64,000 nucleotides of DNA from Pseudomonas fluvialis (GCF_014207935.1 NZ_JACHLL010000001.1:310001-374000); one strand, 5' to 3'; positions 18,765-28,121 are shown, numbered from the stretch's first letter. Made by a program: numbers and translations. The notes: generated by a model not told the origin, from the letters alone.

Positions 18765-19583
18765 ATGTCCGCGTTCGCCTCTCTGCCCCTGCTGATCGAG
18801 CCCGCCGAACTGGCCAGCCGTCTGGATGCCGACGAGCTGATCCTGGTCGACCTGAGCACTACCGCGCGCTATGCCGAAGGCCATATCGCCGGCGCGCGCT
18901 GGGTCGACAGCAAGCGCACCCAGCTTGGCCAACCACCGGCACCCGGCCTGCTGCCGCCAGTGCAGCAGCTGGAAAACCTGTTTGCCGAGCTGGGCCATCA
19001 TCCGGAAGCGGTCTACGTGGTCTATGACGACGAAGGTGGCGGCTGGGCCGGGCGCTTCATCTGGCTGCTCGACGTAATCGGCCACCAGCGCTACCACTTC
19101 CTCAACGGCGGACTACAGGCCTGGCTTGCCGACGGTCTGCCGGTCACCCAGGAAGTTCCGGCGGCAGCCGCCGCACAGTCGCTGCAACTGATCATTCACG
19201 ATGCTCCGACCGCCAGCCGCGACTACCTGCAGAGCAGACTCGGAGCCAACGATCTGGCCATCTGGGACGCCCGCAGTCCCGCCGAGTTCAGCGGCGAAAA
19301 GGTGCTGGCAGCACGAGGCGGCCACATCCCAGGCGCCATCAACTTCGAATGGACAGCCGGCATGGATTCTCAGCGCGGCCTGCGCATCCGCAGCGATATG
19401 GCACAAGTGCTGCGAGATCTGGGCATAACGCCGGACAAGGAAATCATCACCCACTGCCAGACCCATCGCCGCTCCGGGTTCACCTACGTGGCGGCCAAGG
19501 CGCTGGGCTATCCGCGGGTCAAGGCCTACGCCGGCTCATGGTCGGAGTGGGGCAACCTGACGGACACACCGATCGAATCCTGA
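18765..19583 (+). CDS. rhdA: Thiosulfate sulfurtransferase, RhdA-type rhodanese
   Basis: A 272-residue tandem-rhodanese protein. The inactive N-terminal repeat (DLSTTARYAEGHIAGARWV) is followed by the active repeat (IWDARSPAEFSGE ... GHIPGAINFEW) with the persulfide-carrying cysteine in HCQTHRRSG. This loop resembles the CQTHHRS loop of Azotobacter RhdA rather than the CG(S/T)G(V/M)T loop of SseA enzymes. It transfers sulfur from thiosulfate to cyanide in vitro; in cyanide-producing pseudomonads it may aid detoxification. Start ATG 18765 (MSAFASLPLL). psd follows 38 bases later. Confidence 0.92.
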   Translation: MSAFASLPLLIEPAELASRLDADELILVDLSTTARYAEGHIAGARWVDSKRTQLGQPPAPGLLPPVQQLENLFAELGHHPEAVYVVYDDEGGGWAGRFIWLLDVIGHQRYHFLNGGLQAWLADGLPVTQEVPAAAAAQSLQLIIHDAPTASRDYLQSRLGANDLAIWDARSPAEFSGEKVLAARGGHIPGAINFEWTAGMDSQRGLRIRSDMAQVLRDLGITPDKEIITHCQTHRRSGFTYVAAKALGYPRVKAYAGSWSEWGNLTDTPIES

Positions 19584-19621
19584 GCCGCAAAACGGCCCAA
19601 CATCCTCTTCAAGGAAGCACC

Positions 19622-20476
19622 ATGAAACAGCGCCTGTTCATCCTCAGCCAGTACCTGCTGCCCCATCACCTGCTGTCGCGCCTGATCGGCTGCGCCGCCG
19701 AGTGCAGCGCCCCCTGGTTCAAAAGCCGCCTGATCGCTTGGTTCGCCCGCCGCTATCAGGTCGACATGCGCGAGGCAGCCGTGGAAGACCTGAACGCTTA
19801 CGAGCACTTCAACGCCTTCTTCACCCGCGCCCTCAAAGAGGGCGCCCGACCATTGGACGCCACCCCAGGCGCCATTCTCTGCCCGGCCGACGGCGCCATT
19901 AGCCAGTTGGGCAAGGTCGAACACGGTCGCATCTTCCAGGCGAAGGGCCACAGCTACAGCGTGCTGGAGCTGCTCGGTGGCGATGCCGAGCGCGCCGCGC
20001 CGTTCATGGGCGGCGACTTCGCCACCGTTTACCTGTCGCCCAAGGACTACCACCGCGTGCACATGCCGCTGGCCGGCACACTCAAGGAGATGGTTTATGT
20101 GCCGGGTCGCCTGTTCTCGGTCAACCAGACCACGGCCGAAAGCGTTCCCGAGCTGTTCGCTCGCAACGAACGCGTGGTCTGCCTGTTCGACACCGAGCGC
20201 GGGCCGATGGCCGTGGTTCTGGTCGGCGCCATGATCGTAGCCAGCATCGAAACCGTCTGGGCCGGCCTGGTCACTCCACCACGCCGAGAGTTGAAAAGCG
20301 TGCGCTATGACCAGCCGCAAGGCCCGATTCAGCTGGATAAAGGCGCCGAAATCGGCCGTTTCAAGCTTGGCTCCACCGCCATCGTGCTGTTCGGGCCGGA
20401 GCAGGTACAGTGGGCCGCCAGCCTGGGAGAAGCCAGTCCTGTGCGCATGGGTCAGCAACTGGCCCTGCCCCGCTGA
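19622..20476 (+). CDS. psd: Phosphatidylserine decarboxylase proenzyme
   Basis: A 284-residue inner-membrane enzyme making phosphatidylethanolamine. The self-cleavage site LGST is present near residue 253 (FKLGSTAIVLFG); cleavage there gives the pyruvoyl alpha chain. Other family motifs are PADGAISQLG, YLSPKDYHRVHMPL and FARNERVV. The start ATG 19622 (MKQRLFILSQYLL) has AAGGAAG upstream; a much longer in-frame extension overlaps the rhodanese gene and is rejected. Confidence 0.97.
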   Translation: MKQRLFILSQYLLPHHLLSRLIGCAAECSAPWFKSRLIAWFARRYQVDMREAAVEDLNAYEHFNAFFTRALKEGARPLDATPGAILCPADGAISQLGKVEHGRIFQAKGHSYSVLELLGGDAERAAPFMGGDFATVYLSPKDYHRVHMPLAGTLKEMVYVPGRLFSVNQTTAESVPELFARNERVVCLFDTERGPMAVVLVGAMIVASIETVWAGLVTPPRRELKSVRYDQPQGPIQLDKGAEIGRFKLGSTAIVLFGPEQVQWAASLGEASPVRMGQQLALPR

Positions 20477-20484
20477 CGCCCCGA

Positions 20485-20515
20485 CGCCCTGCATCATCCA
20501 GACAGGTGCAGGGCG
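20485..20515 (+). repeat. Inverted repeat after psd
   Basis: CGCCCTGCA and TGCAGGGCG, perfect 9-bp arms with a 13-base loop, begin 8 bases past the psd stop. No T-tract follows, so it is a weak or factor-dependent terminator, or an mRNA-end-protecting hairpin. Confidence 0.55.
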
Positions 20516-20619
20516 GCCACCGAACTGATCAAGCGTTCGGGCTGCCAGCAGCCCCGGATACTGCTAGAGTTGCCTGAAAAGACAGGCGTTTAGCCGGCGC
20601 CGCGGAGCACTCGATCGAC

Positions 20620-22440
20620 ATGGAAAGAACCAGTCCACATCAGCAGTTGCGCGTCCCCACGCCCAATCAGCACAGCCTGACCTTCTGTGAGGCATCGCCG
20701 CGCGACCTGAAGCGCTGGCTGGGCAACCTGCCCAAGGCAAACTTGGGTGAAATGGCTCGCCAGCTCTATCACTGCCTGGTGGAACTGAACCAACTGATCA
20801 CCTCGACGGAAAACCGCCTGCAACTGCTCGAACTGTTGCGGCCCGAGGTGTATTTCGTCTGCAAGCATCTGGAAAAGCACTTCCTCAACCAGGCCATTGT
20901 CCTGGATGAGCGTCCACGCAAGGTGGCCAACCTCTGCCAGGCCCTGCAGAACCACCTGGCCATCGGCTACAAGCTGATCGTCACCCAGGAAGCCCAACCA
21001 TTTATTCGCGAGCGAGGGCAGATCATGGCCCTGGCCATCCAGCGCGCCATGCACAGCATGTTCGGCCCGCTGGTGCGTGCCTCCCAGCTGTACTGCCCAA
21101 TGCCAGAAGGGCTGTGGCTGGAGCTGCACCAGCTGTATCGCCTGGCCACGCAGCTCAACCTGCACCAGCAACAGGTCCGTGAGCCCCAGGCGCGCCACCG
21201 TGACAGCCTGAGCCCCGAACAGACCTACATCCAGACCCTGATGCTCGGTTGCGCTCGCAGCAATCAGATGCGTCAGTCCGGCATCGCCCGCGTAGCCGAA
21301 GCCCTGGAGCAATGGAGCGATCTGGTCAGCCTGCAAAGCGCCGAACTGGACAGCAGCCTGTTTGCCTTTTCCAGCGCAGTAGACGGCCCGCCGCGCTACA
21401 AGACCCTGTTCCCCAGTGCCAGCCTGAACAGCCTGGTAGGGCTTGACCCGCGCCGGCTGATCAATGGCATTGCCAAGTATCTGGCGGCGACCCCGCAGGA
21501 GCGCGAGAGCCTGTCCCTGCCGGTACCCGAAGGCCTGCATCTGGACCTTCTGCAGCACCTGCAGTCGGCCTGGGGGGATATCGCCGAACGCACCTTCCAG
21601 CGCAACCCGGCCTCCGGCAGCCTGACCCTGTGCATCGGCATGAGCCCGTTGCACTTCTTCCTCTCCGGCGAAAAACCCTTCAATGACACCCTCAAACTGC
21701 ATGTTGCCACCCCCGCCAAGCCGGTAGTTGCGGCAACGCCGACACGCGATGTCTGGGCCAATGCCTTCGATGCCGAACGCATCAGCCATTGGGAACAGGG
21801 TATCGAGAGCGAGGAAATTCAGTTTCACCTGCCCCAGCAGCGCAACGAGAGTCAGCCCGAGCCCAGCGCGGCCGACAACAGCACAGAGCGTCCGCAGACC
21901 TTCCAGCTGCCCATCGTCAACCTCAGCCCTGGCGGTTACTGCCTGAGCTGGCCACGCGAGGTGCCCGGGCAACTACAGGCGGGAGAGATTCTCGGCCTGC
22001 AGGATGATCCGCAGAGCAGTTGGAGCGTGGCCGTGGTGCGCTGGATCCGTCAGGTCAAGGGTGGCGGCACGCAGATGGGCATCGAACTGATAGCACCACA
22101 GGCCCAGCCCTGCGCCGTACAGCTGCTGCGCAAGGCCGAGCAGCCGAGCCAATACCTGCGCGCCCTGCTGCTACCGGAAATTGCCGTGATTTCTCAGCCC
22201 GCCAGCCTGATCACCGCCCGCCTGCCGTTCCAGGAAGGCAACAAGGTGCATATCAACAGCGGCGGTGAAGAACGACGCGCTTTATTGACTAGGCGCAAGA
22301 CCAGCACCGGCAGTTTCAATCAATTTGAATACCGCCTGCTTGATCAGCCCGCCCGCGAGAACACAACTCCGGTCACAGGCTCGTCAGGCCTGACGGTTGG
22401 GACCTCGGAAGATTTTGACTCCCTCTGGAAGTCGCTGTAG
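20620..22440 (+). CDS. PilZ-like domain protein beside fimX (PA4958-type)
   Basis: A 606-residue cytoplasmic protein with no signal peptide. Residues about 1-400 are mostly helical and of unknown fold (DLKRWLGNLPKANLGEMARQ near the start). Residues about 428-500 look like a PilZ beta-barrel: IVNLSPGGYCLSW at 432-444 supplies the (D/N)xSxxG motif and VVRWIRQ ... QMGIEL the later strands. The RxxxR arm that usually grips c-di-GMP is not visible before it. The gene precedes fimX by 64 bases on the same strand. I infer a part in FimX / type IV pilus control; no function is established by the sequence. Confidence 0.75.
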   Translation: MERTSPHQQLRVPTPNQHSLTFCEASPRDLKRWLGNLPKANLGEMARQLYHCLVELNQLITSTENRLQLLELLRPEVYFVCKHLEKHFLNQAIVLDERPRKVANLCQALQNHLAIGYKLIVTQEAQPFIRERGQIMALAIQRAMHSMFGPLVRASQLYCPMPEGLWLELHQLYRLATQLNLHQQQVREPQARHRDSLSPEQTYIQTLMLGCARSNQMRQSGIARVAEALEQWSDLVSLQSAELDSSLFAFSSAVDGPPRYKTLFPSASLNSLVGLDPRRLINGIAKYLAATPQERESLSLPVPEGLHLDLLQHLQSAWGDIAERTFQRNPASGSLTLCIGMSPLHFFLSGEKPFNDTLKLHVATPAKPVVAATPTRDVWANAFDAERISHWEQGIESEEIQFHLPQQRNESQPEPSAADNSTERPQTFQLPIVNLSPGGYCLSWPREVPGQLQAGEILGLQDDPQSSWSVAVVRWIRQVKGGGTQMGIELIAPQAQPCAVQLLRKAEQPSQYLRALLLPEIAVISQPASLITARLPFQEGNKVHINSGGEERRALLTRRKTSTGSFNQFEYRLLDQPARENTTPVTGSSGLTVGTSEDFDSLWKSL

Positions 22441-22504
22441 ATTGCGGCCAACCCTCCTGTAGCCGCCCAAGAGTCGCTGTTTACCCGCGATTTAGAGCTT
22501 TTTC

Positions 22505-24565
22505 ATGGCCATAGAAAAGAAAACAATACGGCTGCTGATCCTTGAGGATTCGCAAAACGAAGCCGAACGCCTGGTCAGCCTGTTCCGCAACGCGGGCAAC
22601 GCCACCCGTGTACACCGCCTGACCTCCAGCGATGATCTGGCCGAGGCTCTGCACCAGAGCTGGGACTTGTTGGTCGCATCCCCAAACAGCAGCAACCTTG
22701 ATCCACTGGAAGCACTCAACGCGATCCGCAAGCAGGCCAAGGATATTCCGTTCATACAGATGGTCGAGGGCAACGATGCCGACGCCATTACCGAGGCCCT
22801 GGCCCTGGGCGCCCAGGATGCCCTGCCACAAGGCGAAGACGAACGCCTGGTGCTGATCGCCAAGCGCGAGCTGGCCAACCTGAACGAGCGTCGTGCCCGA
22901 CGCCTCGCCGAAGTGGCTCTGCGCGAAGCAGAGAAACGCTGCCAGTTGCTGCTCAACAGCTCGGTGGATGCCATCACCTATGTCCACGATGGCATGCACA
23001 TCTACGCCAACCGCGCCTACCTGCAACTCTTCGGCTACGAAGATGCCGAGGAGCTAGAGGGCATGCCGATGATCGACCTGATCGATCCGGCCGATCAGGC
23101 GAGTTTCAAGGACTTCCTGAAGAACTACGCCGAGGGCAGCGCCGAGCTCAACTGTGGCGGCGTCACCATCGACGGCAAGACCTTTCGCGCCAATATGAGC
23201 TTTTCTCCCGCCACCTACGATGCCGAACCCTGCATCCAGGTGGTGATCCGCGCCGAAGCCAACAATGCCGAGCTGGAAGAAAAACTGCGCGAAATCAGCA
23301 GCCAGGACCTGGTCACCGGCCTGTACAACCGCACCTATTTCCTCTCGCTGATGGATGGCGCGGTGAACCAGGCGGTCAGCAGCGGACGCAGCGCCACCCT
23401 TGCCTATATCGAGGTCAACCAGTACTCGACCCTGCTGGCCGAAGCCGGCATGGCCGGAGTCGACCTGCTACTCACCGACCTGGCCAACCTGCTGCGCGGC
23501 CACTTCGGCCAGCAGGCGGAACTGGCGCGCTTCGGCGATGACGTGTTCTGTGCCCTGCTGGCCGAGCAAACGCCCGAGCAGTGCAAAGAAGGCCTGCAGA
23601 GCCTGCTGAAAAAGGTCGAAGGTCATCTGTTCGAGGTCTCCGGCCGCACCCTGCAGACGACCCTGTCGATCGGCGTGGCTGGCGTCAACGAGAAAACCGC
23701 CAAGGCCCAGGAAGTGGTCGACCGCGCGCATCGCTGCGCCGACGAACTGCCCGGCAACGGCCTGAAGATCTACGACCCTGCCGATGACCTGCGTAAAGCC
23801 GCCAGCCAGGGCAACATCGTCGCCATGGTCCAGCAGGCGCTGGAGCAGAACAGCTTCCGCCTGCTGTTCCAACCCGTGATCAGCCTGCGCGGCGACAGCT
23901 TCGAGCACTACGAGGTGCTGCTGCGCCTGCTCGATCCGGAGGGCAAGGAAGTATCGCCAGGCGACTTCATGAACGCGGCCCGCGAAGCGGGCCTGGCCGA
24001 GAAGCTGGATCGCTGGGTCATTCTCAACGCCATCAAGCTGCTCGCCGAGCACCGTTCCAAGGGGCATGAAACGCGCCTGTTCGTGCACCTGTCGAGCAAC
24101 AGCCTGCAGGATCCGAGCCTGCTGCCATGGCTTAGTGTAGCCCTCAAGGCAGCCCGCCTGCCTTCGGACGCGCTGGTCTTCCAGTTCAACGAACCGGATG
24201 CGATCGCTTACCTCAAGCAGGCCAAGGCGCTCACCGAAGGCCTGGCGCAACTGCACTGCAAGGTCGCACTGTGTCAGTTCGGTTGCTCGCTGAATCCGTT
24301 CAATACCCTCAAGCACCTGACTGTGGACTTCGTCAAAGTCGACGGTTCCTACAGCCAGGACCTGACCACGGCGGAAAACCAGGAAGCCCTCAAGACCCTG
24401 CTGGCCAGCCTGCACGCCCAGGCCAAGCTGACTATCGTGCCCTTCGTCGAGTCGGCCAGTGCCCTGGCCACCCTCTGGCAGGCCGGCGTCAACTACATCC
24501 AGGGTTACTACCTGCAGGGTCCCAGCCAGAGCATGGACTACGACTTCTCGTCAGGCGACGAGTAA
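22505..24565 (+). CDS. fimX: FimX, c-di-GMP-binding regulator of type IV pili
   Basis: A 686-residue protein with REC (about 7-125), PAS (145-250), GGDEF (262-425) and EAL (435-680) domains. All output sites are degenerate, as in known FimX: the receiver lacks the phospho-aspartate (DLLVASPN), GGDEF reads FGDDVF (343-348), EAL reads EVL (470-472), and the metal-binding DDFG reads CQFG (590-593). FimX binds c-di-GMP through the EAL domain without hydrolysing it and promotes pilus assembly through PilB at the leading pole. It ends in a strong bidirectional terminator shared with serB. Confidence 0.93.
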   Translation: MAIEKKTIRLLILEDSQNEAERLVSLFRNAGNATRVHRLTSSDDLAEALHQSWDLLVASPNSSNLDPLEALNAIRKQAKDIPFIQMVEGNDADAITEALALGAQDALPQGEDERLVLIAKRELANLNERRARRLAEVALREAEKRCQLLLNSSVDAITYVHDGMHIYANRAYLQLFGYEDAEELEGMPMIDLIDPADQASFKDFLKNYAEGSAELNCGGVTIDGKTFRANMSFSPATYDAEPCIQVVIRAEANNAELEEKLREISSQDLVTGLYNRTYFLSLMDGAVNQAVSSGRSATLAYIEVNQYSTLLAEAGMAGVDLLLTDLANLLRGHFGQQAELARFGDDVFCALLAEQTPEQCKEGLQSLLKKVEGHLFEVSGRTLQTTLSIGVAGVNEKTAKAQEVVDRAHRCADELPGNGLKIYDPADDLRKAASQGNIVAMVQQALEQNSFRLLFQPVISLRGDSFEHYEVLLRLLDPEGKEVSPGDFMNAAREAGLAEKLDRWVILNAIKLLAEHRSKGHETRLFVHLSSNSLQDPSLLPWLSVALKAARLPSDALVFQFNEPDAIAYLKQAKALTEGLAQLHCKVALCQFGCSLNPFNTLKHLTVDFVKVDGSYSQDLTTAENQEALKTLLASLHAQAKLTIVPFVESASALATLWQAGVNYIQGYYLQGPSQSMDYDFSSGDE

Positions 24566-24574
24566 GCCGCCCAC

Positions 24575-24603
24575 AAAAAAGCCGCCTCAAGGCGGCTTTT
24601 TTG
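24575..24603. terminator. Bidirectional terminator fimX / serB
   Basis: AAAAAAGCCGCC-TCAA-GGCGGCTTTTTT: a perfect GC stem flanked by an A-tract and a T-tract between convergent genes, so it works both ways. Confidence 0.92.
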
Positions 24604-24616
24604 TTTCAGGTCAGAC

Positions 24617-25831
24617 TCAATTGTGCCCGTCGCGATCACGCAGACCCAGCAGATACAGCACTCCATCAAGGCCCAGGGTCGAGATCGCCTGCTTGGCCGA
24701 CTGTTTGACCAGCGGTTTGGCCCGGAAAGCCACACCCAGGCCGGCCAACCCAAGCATGGGCAGGTCATTGGCGCCATCGCCCACGGCGATGGTCTGCTCC
24801 AGCTGCAAGCCTTCCTTGTGCGCCAGCTCACGCAGCAGATCGGCCTTGCGCTGCGCATCGACAATCGGCTCGATGGCCACACCGGTCAGCTTGCCATCGA
24901 CGATTTCCAGCTCGTTGGCGTACACATAGTCGATACCCAGCTTGGCCTGCAGCTGCTTGGCGAAGTAGGTGAAACCGCCAGAGAGGATGGCGGTCTTGTA
25001 GCCCAGGCGCTTGAGTTCGGCGAACAGGGTCTCGGCGCCCTCGGTCAGGCGCAGGGAGGCACCGATGTCCTCCAGCACGTCCTCGGACAAGCCCTTGAGC
25101 AGCGCCAGGCGTTCCTTGAAGCTGGCGCGGAAATCCAGCTCACCGCGCATGGCCCGCTCGGTGATTTCTGCCACCTGCTCACCCACGCCGGCGGCCTTGG
25201 CCAGCTCGTCGATCACCTCGGCCTCGATCAGGGTCGAATCCATGTCGAATACGGCCAGGCGGCGGTTGCGGCGGAACAGCGAGTCCTGCTGGAAGGCGAT
25301 ATCGACGTTGAGCGCCTGCGCCTCGCGCAGGAATTCCTCGCGCAGCGCCACCGGATCGGCCGGCTCGCCGCGCACCGAGAACTCGATGCAGCCCTTGCCC
25401 TGATCTTCCGGCATATCCAGCGGCATACGCCCGGACAAGCGGTCGATGTGATCGATGTTCAGGCCGTACTTGGCGGTGATAGAGCTGACCCGGTTGAGCT
25501 GTTCGGCGGTGACCTTGCGTGTCAGCAGGGTCACGATGTGCCGTGGCTTGCCCTGACCATTGACCCACTGCTGGTAATCCGCCTCGGATACCGGGGTAAA
25601 GCGCACCTGCTGGTCAAGCTTGTAGGCCGTGAACAGCACGTCCTTGAGCACCGAGGAAGCCTCCTCGGTATGCGGGATCTCGACCAGGATGCCGAAGGAC
25701 AGGGTGTCGTGAATCACCGCCTGGCCGATGTCGAGGATGTTCACCCCGCCCTGTGCCAGTACGCCGGTAATGGCCGAGGTCAGACCGGGACGGTCTTCAC
25801 CGGTAATGTTGATCAGGACGATTTCGCGCAA
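24617..25831 (-). CDS. serB: Phosphoserine phosphatase SerB
   Basis: A 404-residue protein: tandem N-terminal ACT-like domains (REIVLINITGEDRPGLTSAI) and a HAD phosphatase with the nucleophile in DMDSTLIEAEVIDELA, SGGFTYF (motif II) and GDGANDLPML (motif IV). It performs the last step of serine synthesis. The start is taken as TTG 25831 (LREIVLIN), which matches the family N-terminus MREIVLIN and has GGAG upstream; the longer in-frame form adds 20 hydrophobic residues absent from relatives. It is divergent from the Smp-like gene, as serB/ytjB are in E. coli. Confidence 0.93.
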   Translation of the reverse strand: MREIVLINITGEDRPGLTSAITGVLAQGGVNILDIGQAVIHDTLSFGILVEIPHTEEASSVLKDVLFTAYKLDQQVRFTPVSEADYQQWVNGQGKPRHIVTLLTRKVTAEQLNRVSSITAKYGLNIDHIDRLSGRMPLDMPEDQGKGCIEFSVRGEPADPVALREEFLREAQALNVDIAFQQDSLFRRNRRLAVFDMDSTLIEAEVIDELAKAAGVGEQVAEITERAMRGELDFRASFKERLALLKGLSEDVLEDIGASLRLTEGAETLFAELKRLGYKTAILSGGFTYFAKQLQAKLGIDYVYANELEIVDGKLTGVAIEPIVDAQRKADLLRELAHKEGLQLEQTIAVGDGANDLPMLGLAGLGVAFRAKPLVKQSAKQAISTLGLDGVLYLLGLRDRDGHN

Positions 25832-25939
25832 GGCGCACCTCTCCAGGAAAACCAAGAAAGCCAGGAAAAAAGGAGGCCATTCTACCCGCAAAGCGCGCGT
25901 AACCGTGAGCCGCGGCGCTTTGCCGCCTATGGGGCGCTG

Positions 25940-25954
25940 GTTATACTGCGCGCC
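25940..25954 (+). promoter_or_regulatory. -10 element upstream of the Smp-like gene
   Basis: GTTATACTGCGCGCC contains a TATACT -10 (25943-25948), with a poor TTTGCC -35 17 bases upstream. The identical 15 bases recur at 47283-47297 before the FAD oxidoreductase gene. Confidence 0.45.
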
Positions 25955-25980
25955 ACCTTATTCGAGAAGAGCCGCGCCCT

Positions 25981-27510
25981 GTGAACCGGCCCAACAGCGT
26001 CAAGCCCGACAATTTCTTCCTGCTGCTGTTCAATGCCCTGCGTCAGCGGCGGATCCCGCTCGCCCTGCGCATTGCCAGCCACAGCTTGCTGCTGGTGGTG
26101 ATGGCCCTGCTGATTTACACTTGGGTCATGGGCATGCAGTTCCGCCAGGCCATGCAGCAGCAGGCCGATGCCCTGGGCCAGAGCCTGACCGTGCAGACCG
26201 CCGCCTCGGCTACCGAGCTTCTGGTGTCCAACGACATCCTCAGCCTCAACGTGCTGCTCAGCAACCTGGTGCGTAACCCGCTGGTCGCTCACGCCGCCAT
26301 CTACAGCGTGGATAACCGTGTGCTGGCCGAAGCGGGCAACCGCCCCAGCCAGGCCCTGATCGGCGAGACCGAAGGGCTGTATTCCACCCCTATCACCTTC
26401 CAGGAAGTGATCGCCGGTCACCTGCGCATCAGCCTGGACATGCAGCAGTTCCAGCAGCCGATGACCATCAGCCTGCAGAGCATGGGCATTCTCAGCCTGA
26501 TCCTGCTGGCCCTGAGCCTGTCGCTCAGCCTACGCCTGGGCCGACACCTGTCACTGCCCCTGCTGCAACTGCGCGTCTGGCTGCGCGACCCGGATGATCC
26601 GGCGCCGGGAGCCGGTCGCCAGGACGAGATCGGCGACCTCGCCCGCCAGCTGCAGGCGCGTCTGGTGCCGCCACGCCCCGAACCGGTGGCAGAGCCCGAC
26701 GACCTCGAGCCCGAAGACGACTACCCGGACCTTGAAGCGCCGGCGGCACAGGACAAATACGAACACTTTGCTGCCGATTTCGACGACGAGCCCGACTTCG
26801 CCGAGACCGAGCGACCCGCCCCAGCAGAGTCGACCGAGCAGGATTTTGAGGACGACGAGCTGCTCGAGCTCGATGAGCTGGAGCCCACCCTGGACGAGCA
26901 GCCCGCCCCCGCCGCGGAACCGGCATCCGCAGCGGCCAGCAACAGCGCTGTCCTGGCCATCCAGCTCGGCGCCCAGGACCAGCTGCGCCACCTGCCCCGC
27001 GCGCGCCTGGTCGATCTGCTCGAACGCTACCGCGACTGCATGGCGCAGAGCGCGGCGCTGTATCAAGGCGAACTGCACACCCTCAGCGACGGCAGCAGCC
27101 TGATTCTGTTCCATGCGCAGAACGCACCCGAGGACTACCTGACCCACGCCATCTGCTGCGGCGAGCTGATGCGCGCCCTCGGCCACGCCCTGCAGATCGA
27201 GGTAGCCGACAGCGGCATCACCCTGCAGCTGCAACTGGGCCTGAGCCTGGGCGACAACCTCAGCGGCCTTGGCCACGGCGAGCTGTTGCTCAGCGACACG
27301 GTACAACGCGCGCTGGCGCTGTCGCAGCACAGCCGCAACCTGCTGCTGATTGAGCGCCAGATCGGCGACGACAGCCTGCTACGCCAACGCAGCCGCATCC
27401 GCCCGATTGCCAGCCCCGAGGGTGCCTGCTGCGTCGAGCGCCTGCTAGACCCCTACCCGGCCCTGCTGGAGCGCCAGCTGACGCGCATGCACGACGCGCG
27501 CGGACGCTGA
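25981..27510 (+). CDS. Smp/YtjB-like membrane protein with HAMP, acidic linker and cyclase-like domain
   Basis: A 509-residue protein starting at GTG 25981. Order: basic N-terminus, TM1 (about 33-50), periplasmic sensor-like region (51-165), TM2 (167-185), HAMP-like segment ending DEIGDLARQLQARL (215-228), a very acidic proline-rich linker (232-318) and a C-terminal domain (about 322-450) resembling class III nucleotide cyclases. That domain keeps LSDGSSLILF (GD-like metal site) but has IQLG where the first metal aspartate should be, so it is probably inactive. The N-terminal half and the position divergent from serB match E. coli Smp (YtjB). Function unknown. Confidence 0.75.
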   Translation: MNRPNSVKPDNFFLLLFNALRQRRIPLALRIASHSLLLVVMALLIYTWVMGMQFRQAMQQQADALGQSLTVQTAASATELLVSNDILSLNVLLSNLVRNPLVAHAAIYSVDNRVLAEAGNRPSQALIGETEGLYSTPITFQEVIAGHLRISLDMQQFQQPMTISLQSMGILSLILLALSLSLSLRLGRHLSLPLLQLRVWLRDPDDPAPGAGRQDEIGDLARQLQARLVPPRPEPVAEPDDLEPEDDYPDLEAPAAQDKYEHFAADFDDEPDFAETERPAPAESTEQDFEDDELLELDELEPTLDEQPAPAAEPASAAASNSAVLAIQLGAQDQLRHLPRARLVDLLERYRDCMAQSAALYQGELHTLSDGSSLILFHAQNAPEDYLTHAICCGELMRALGHALQIEVADSGITLQLQLGLSLGDNLSGLGHGELLLSDTVQRALALSQHSRNLLLIERQIGDDSLLRQRSRIRPIASPEGACCVERLLDPYPALLERQLTRMHDARGR

Positions 27511-27533
27511 GGGATCGGCCAAGGAACGGCCCC

Positions 27534-28121
27534 ATGACCACCCTGATAACTCACCCACTGCCCGCACTGGCCCTTGGCCTGGCGCTGGGCAGTCGCGTGA
27601 TACCGCCGCGCCTGCTCTGGCTGGGCGCTATCGCCGCCTGCTTGCCGGATGCCGACATGCTCGCCTTCCGCCTCGGCATCGCTTACCAGGATGTGCTCGG
27701 CCATCGCGGCTTCAGCCACTCGCTGCTATTTGCCGGGCTATGCGGGATCTTGGCCATGCTGGCCTGTCGTGGCTTGCGCTGCCGACCGCTGACCGCCCTG
27801 CTGTGGGTCAGTGCCGCGGTAGGTTCGCACAGCCTGTTGGATGCCATGACCAACGGCGGCCTGGGCGTGGCCTGGCTATGGCCCTGGGACGCCCAGCGTT
27901 ATTTCCTGCCCTGGCGCCCCATCGAGGTCTCGCCGTTTCTGCACGGTTTCTTTACCCCGCGCGGCCTGGCAGTGCTGGCCTCGGAATGGCGATGGGTATG
28001 GCAGCCCTGCCTGGCCATCAGCGCCACCGTATGGTTGCTGCGCCTGGGCCTGCAGCGGCTCAGAAGCGGTAAACCTCAGCCTGCGGTACAGGCAGAGACG
28101 GAGCCACCTTCGGCACGCTAG
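27534..28121 (+). CDS. YdjM-like inner-membrane metal-dependent hydrolase
   Basis: A 195-residue membrane protein of the YdjM / DUF457 family. Histidine/aspartate metal motifs are visible: ITHPLPALALG near the N-terminus, CLPDADML, HRGFSHSLLF and GSHSLLDAMTNGG. Several hydrophobic helices surround them. The family is predicted to be membrane-bound hydrolases; E. coli YdjM is LexA-regulated. RBS AAGGAA precedes ATG 27534. Its last 62 bases overlap the convergent lipoprotein gene. Confidence 0.82.
   Translation: MTTLITHPLPALALGLALGSRVIPPRLLWLGAIAACLPDADMLAFRLGIAYQDVLGHRGFSHSLLFAGLCGILAMLACRGLRCRPLTALLWVSAAVGSHSLLDAMTNGGLGVAWLWPWDAQRYFLPWRPIEVSPFLHGFFTPRGLAVLASEWRWVWQPCLAISATVWLLRLGLQRLRSGKPQPAVQAETEPPSAR

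Noticed and set aside
20590..21972. 460-codon open frame on the minus strand
   Set aside because: Antisense to the PilZ-like gene; lacks recognisable domains and a ribosome site.
22505..24565. Active diguanylate cyclase/phosphodiesterase
   Set aside because: GGDEF, EAL and DDFG motifs are all altered; the pattern is that of FimX, a c-di-GMP binder.
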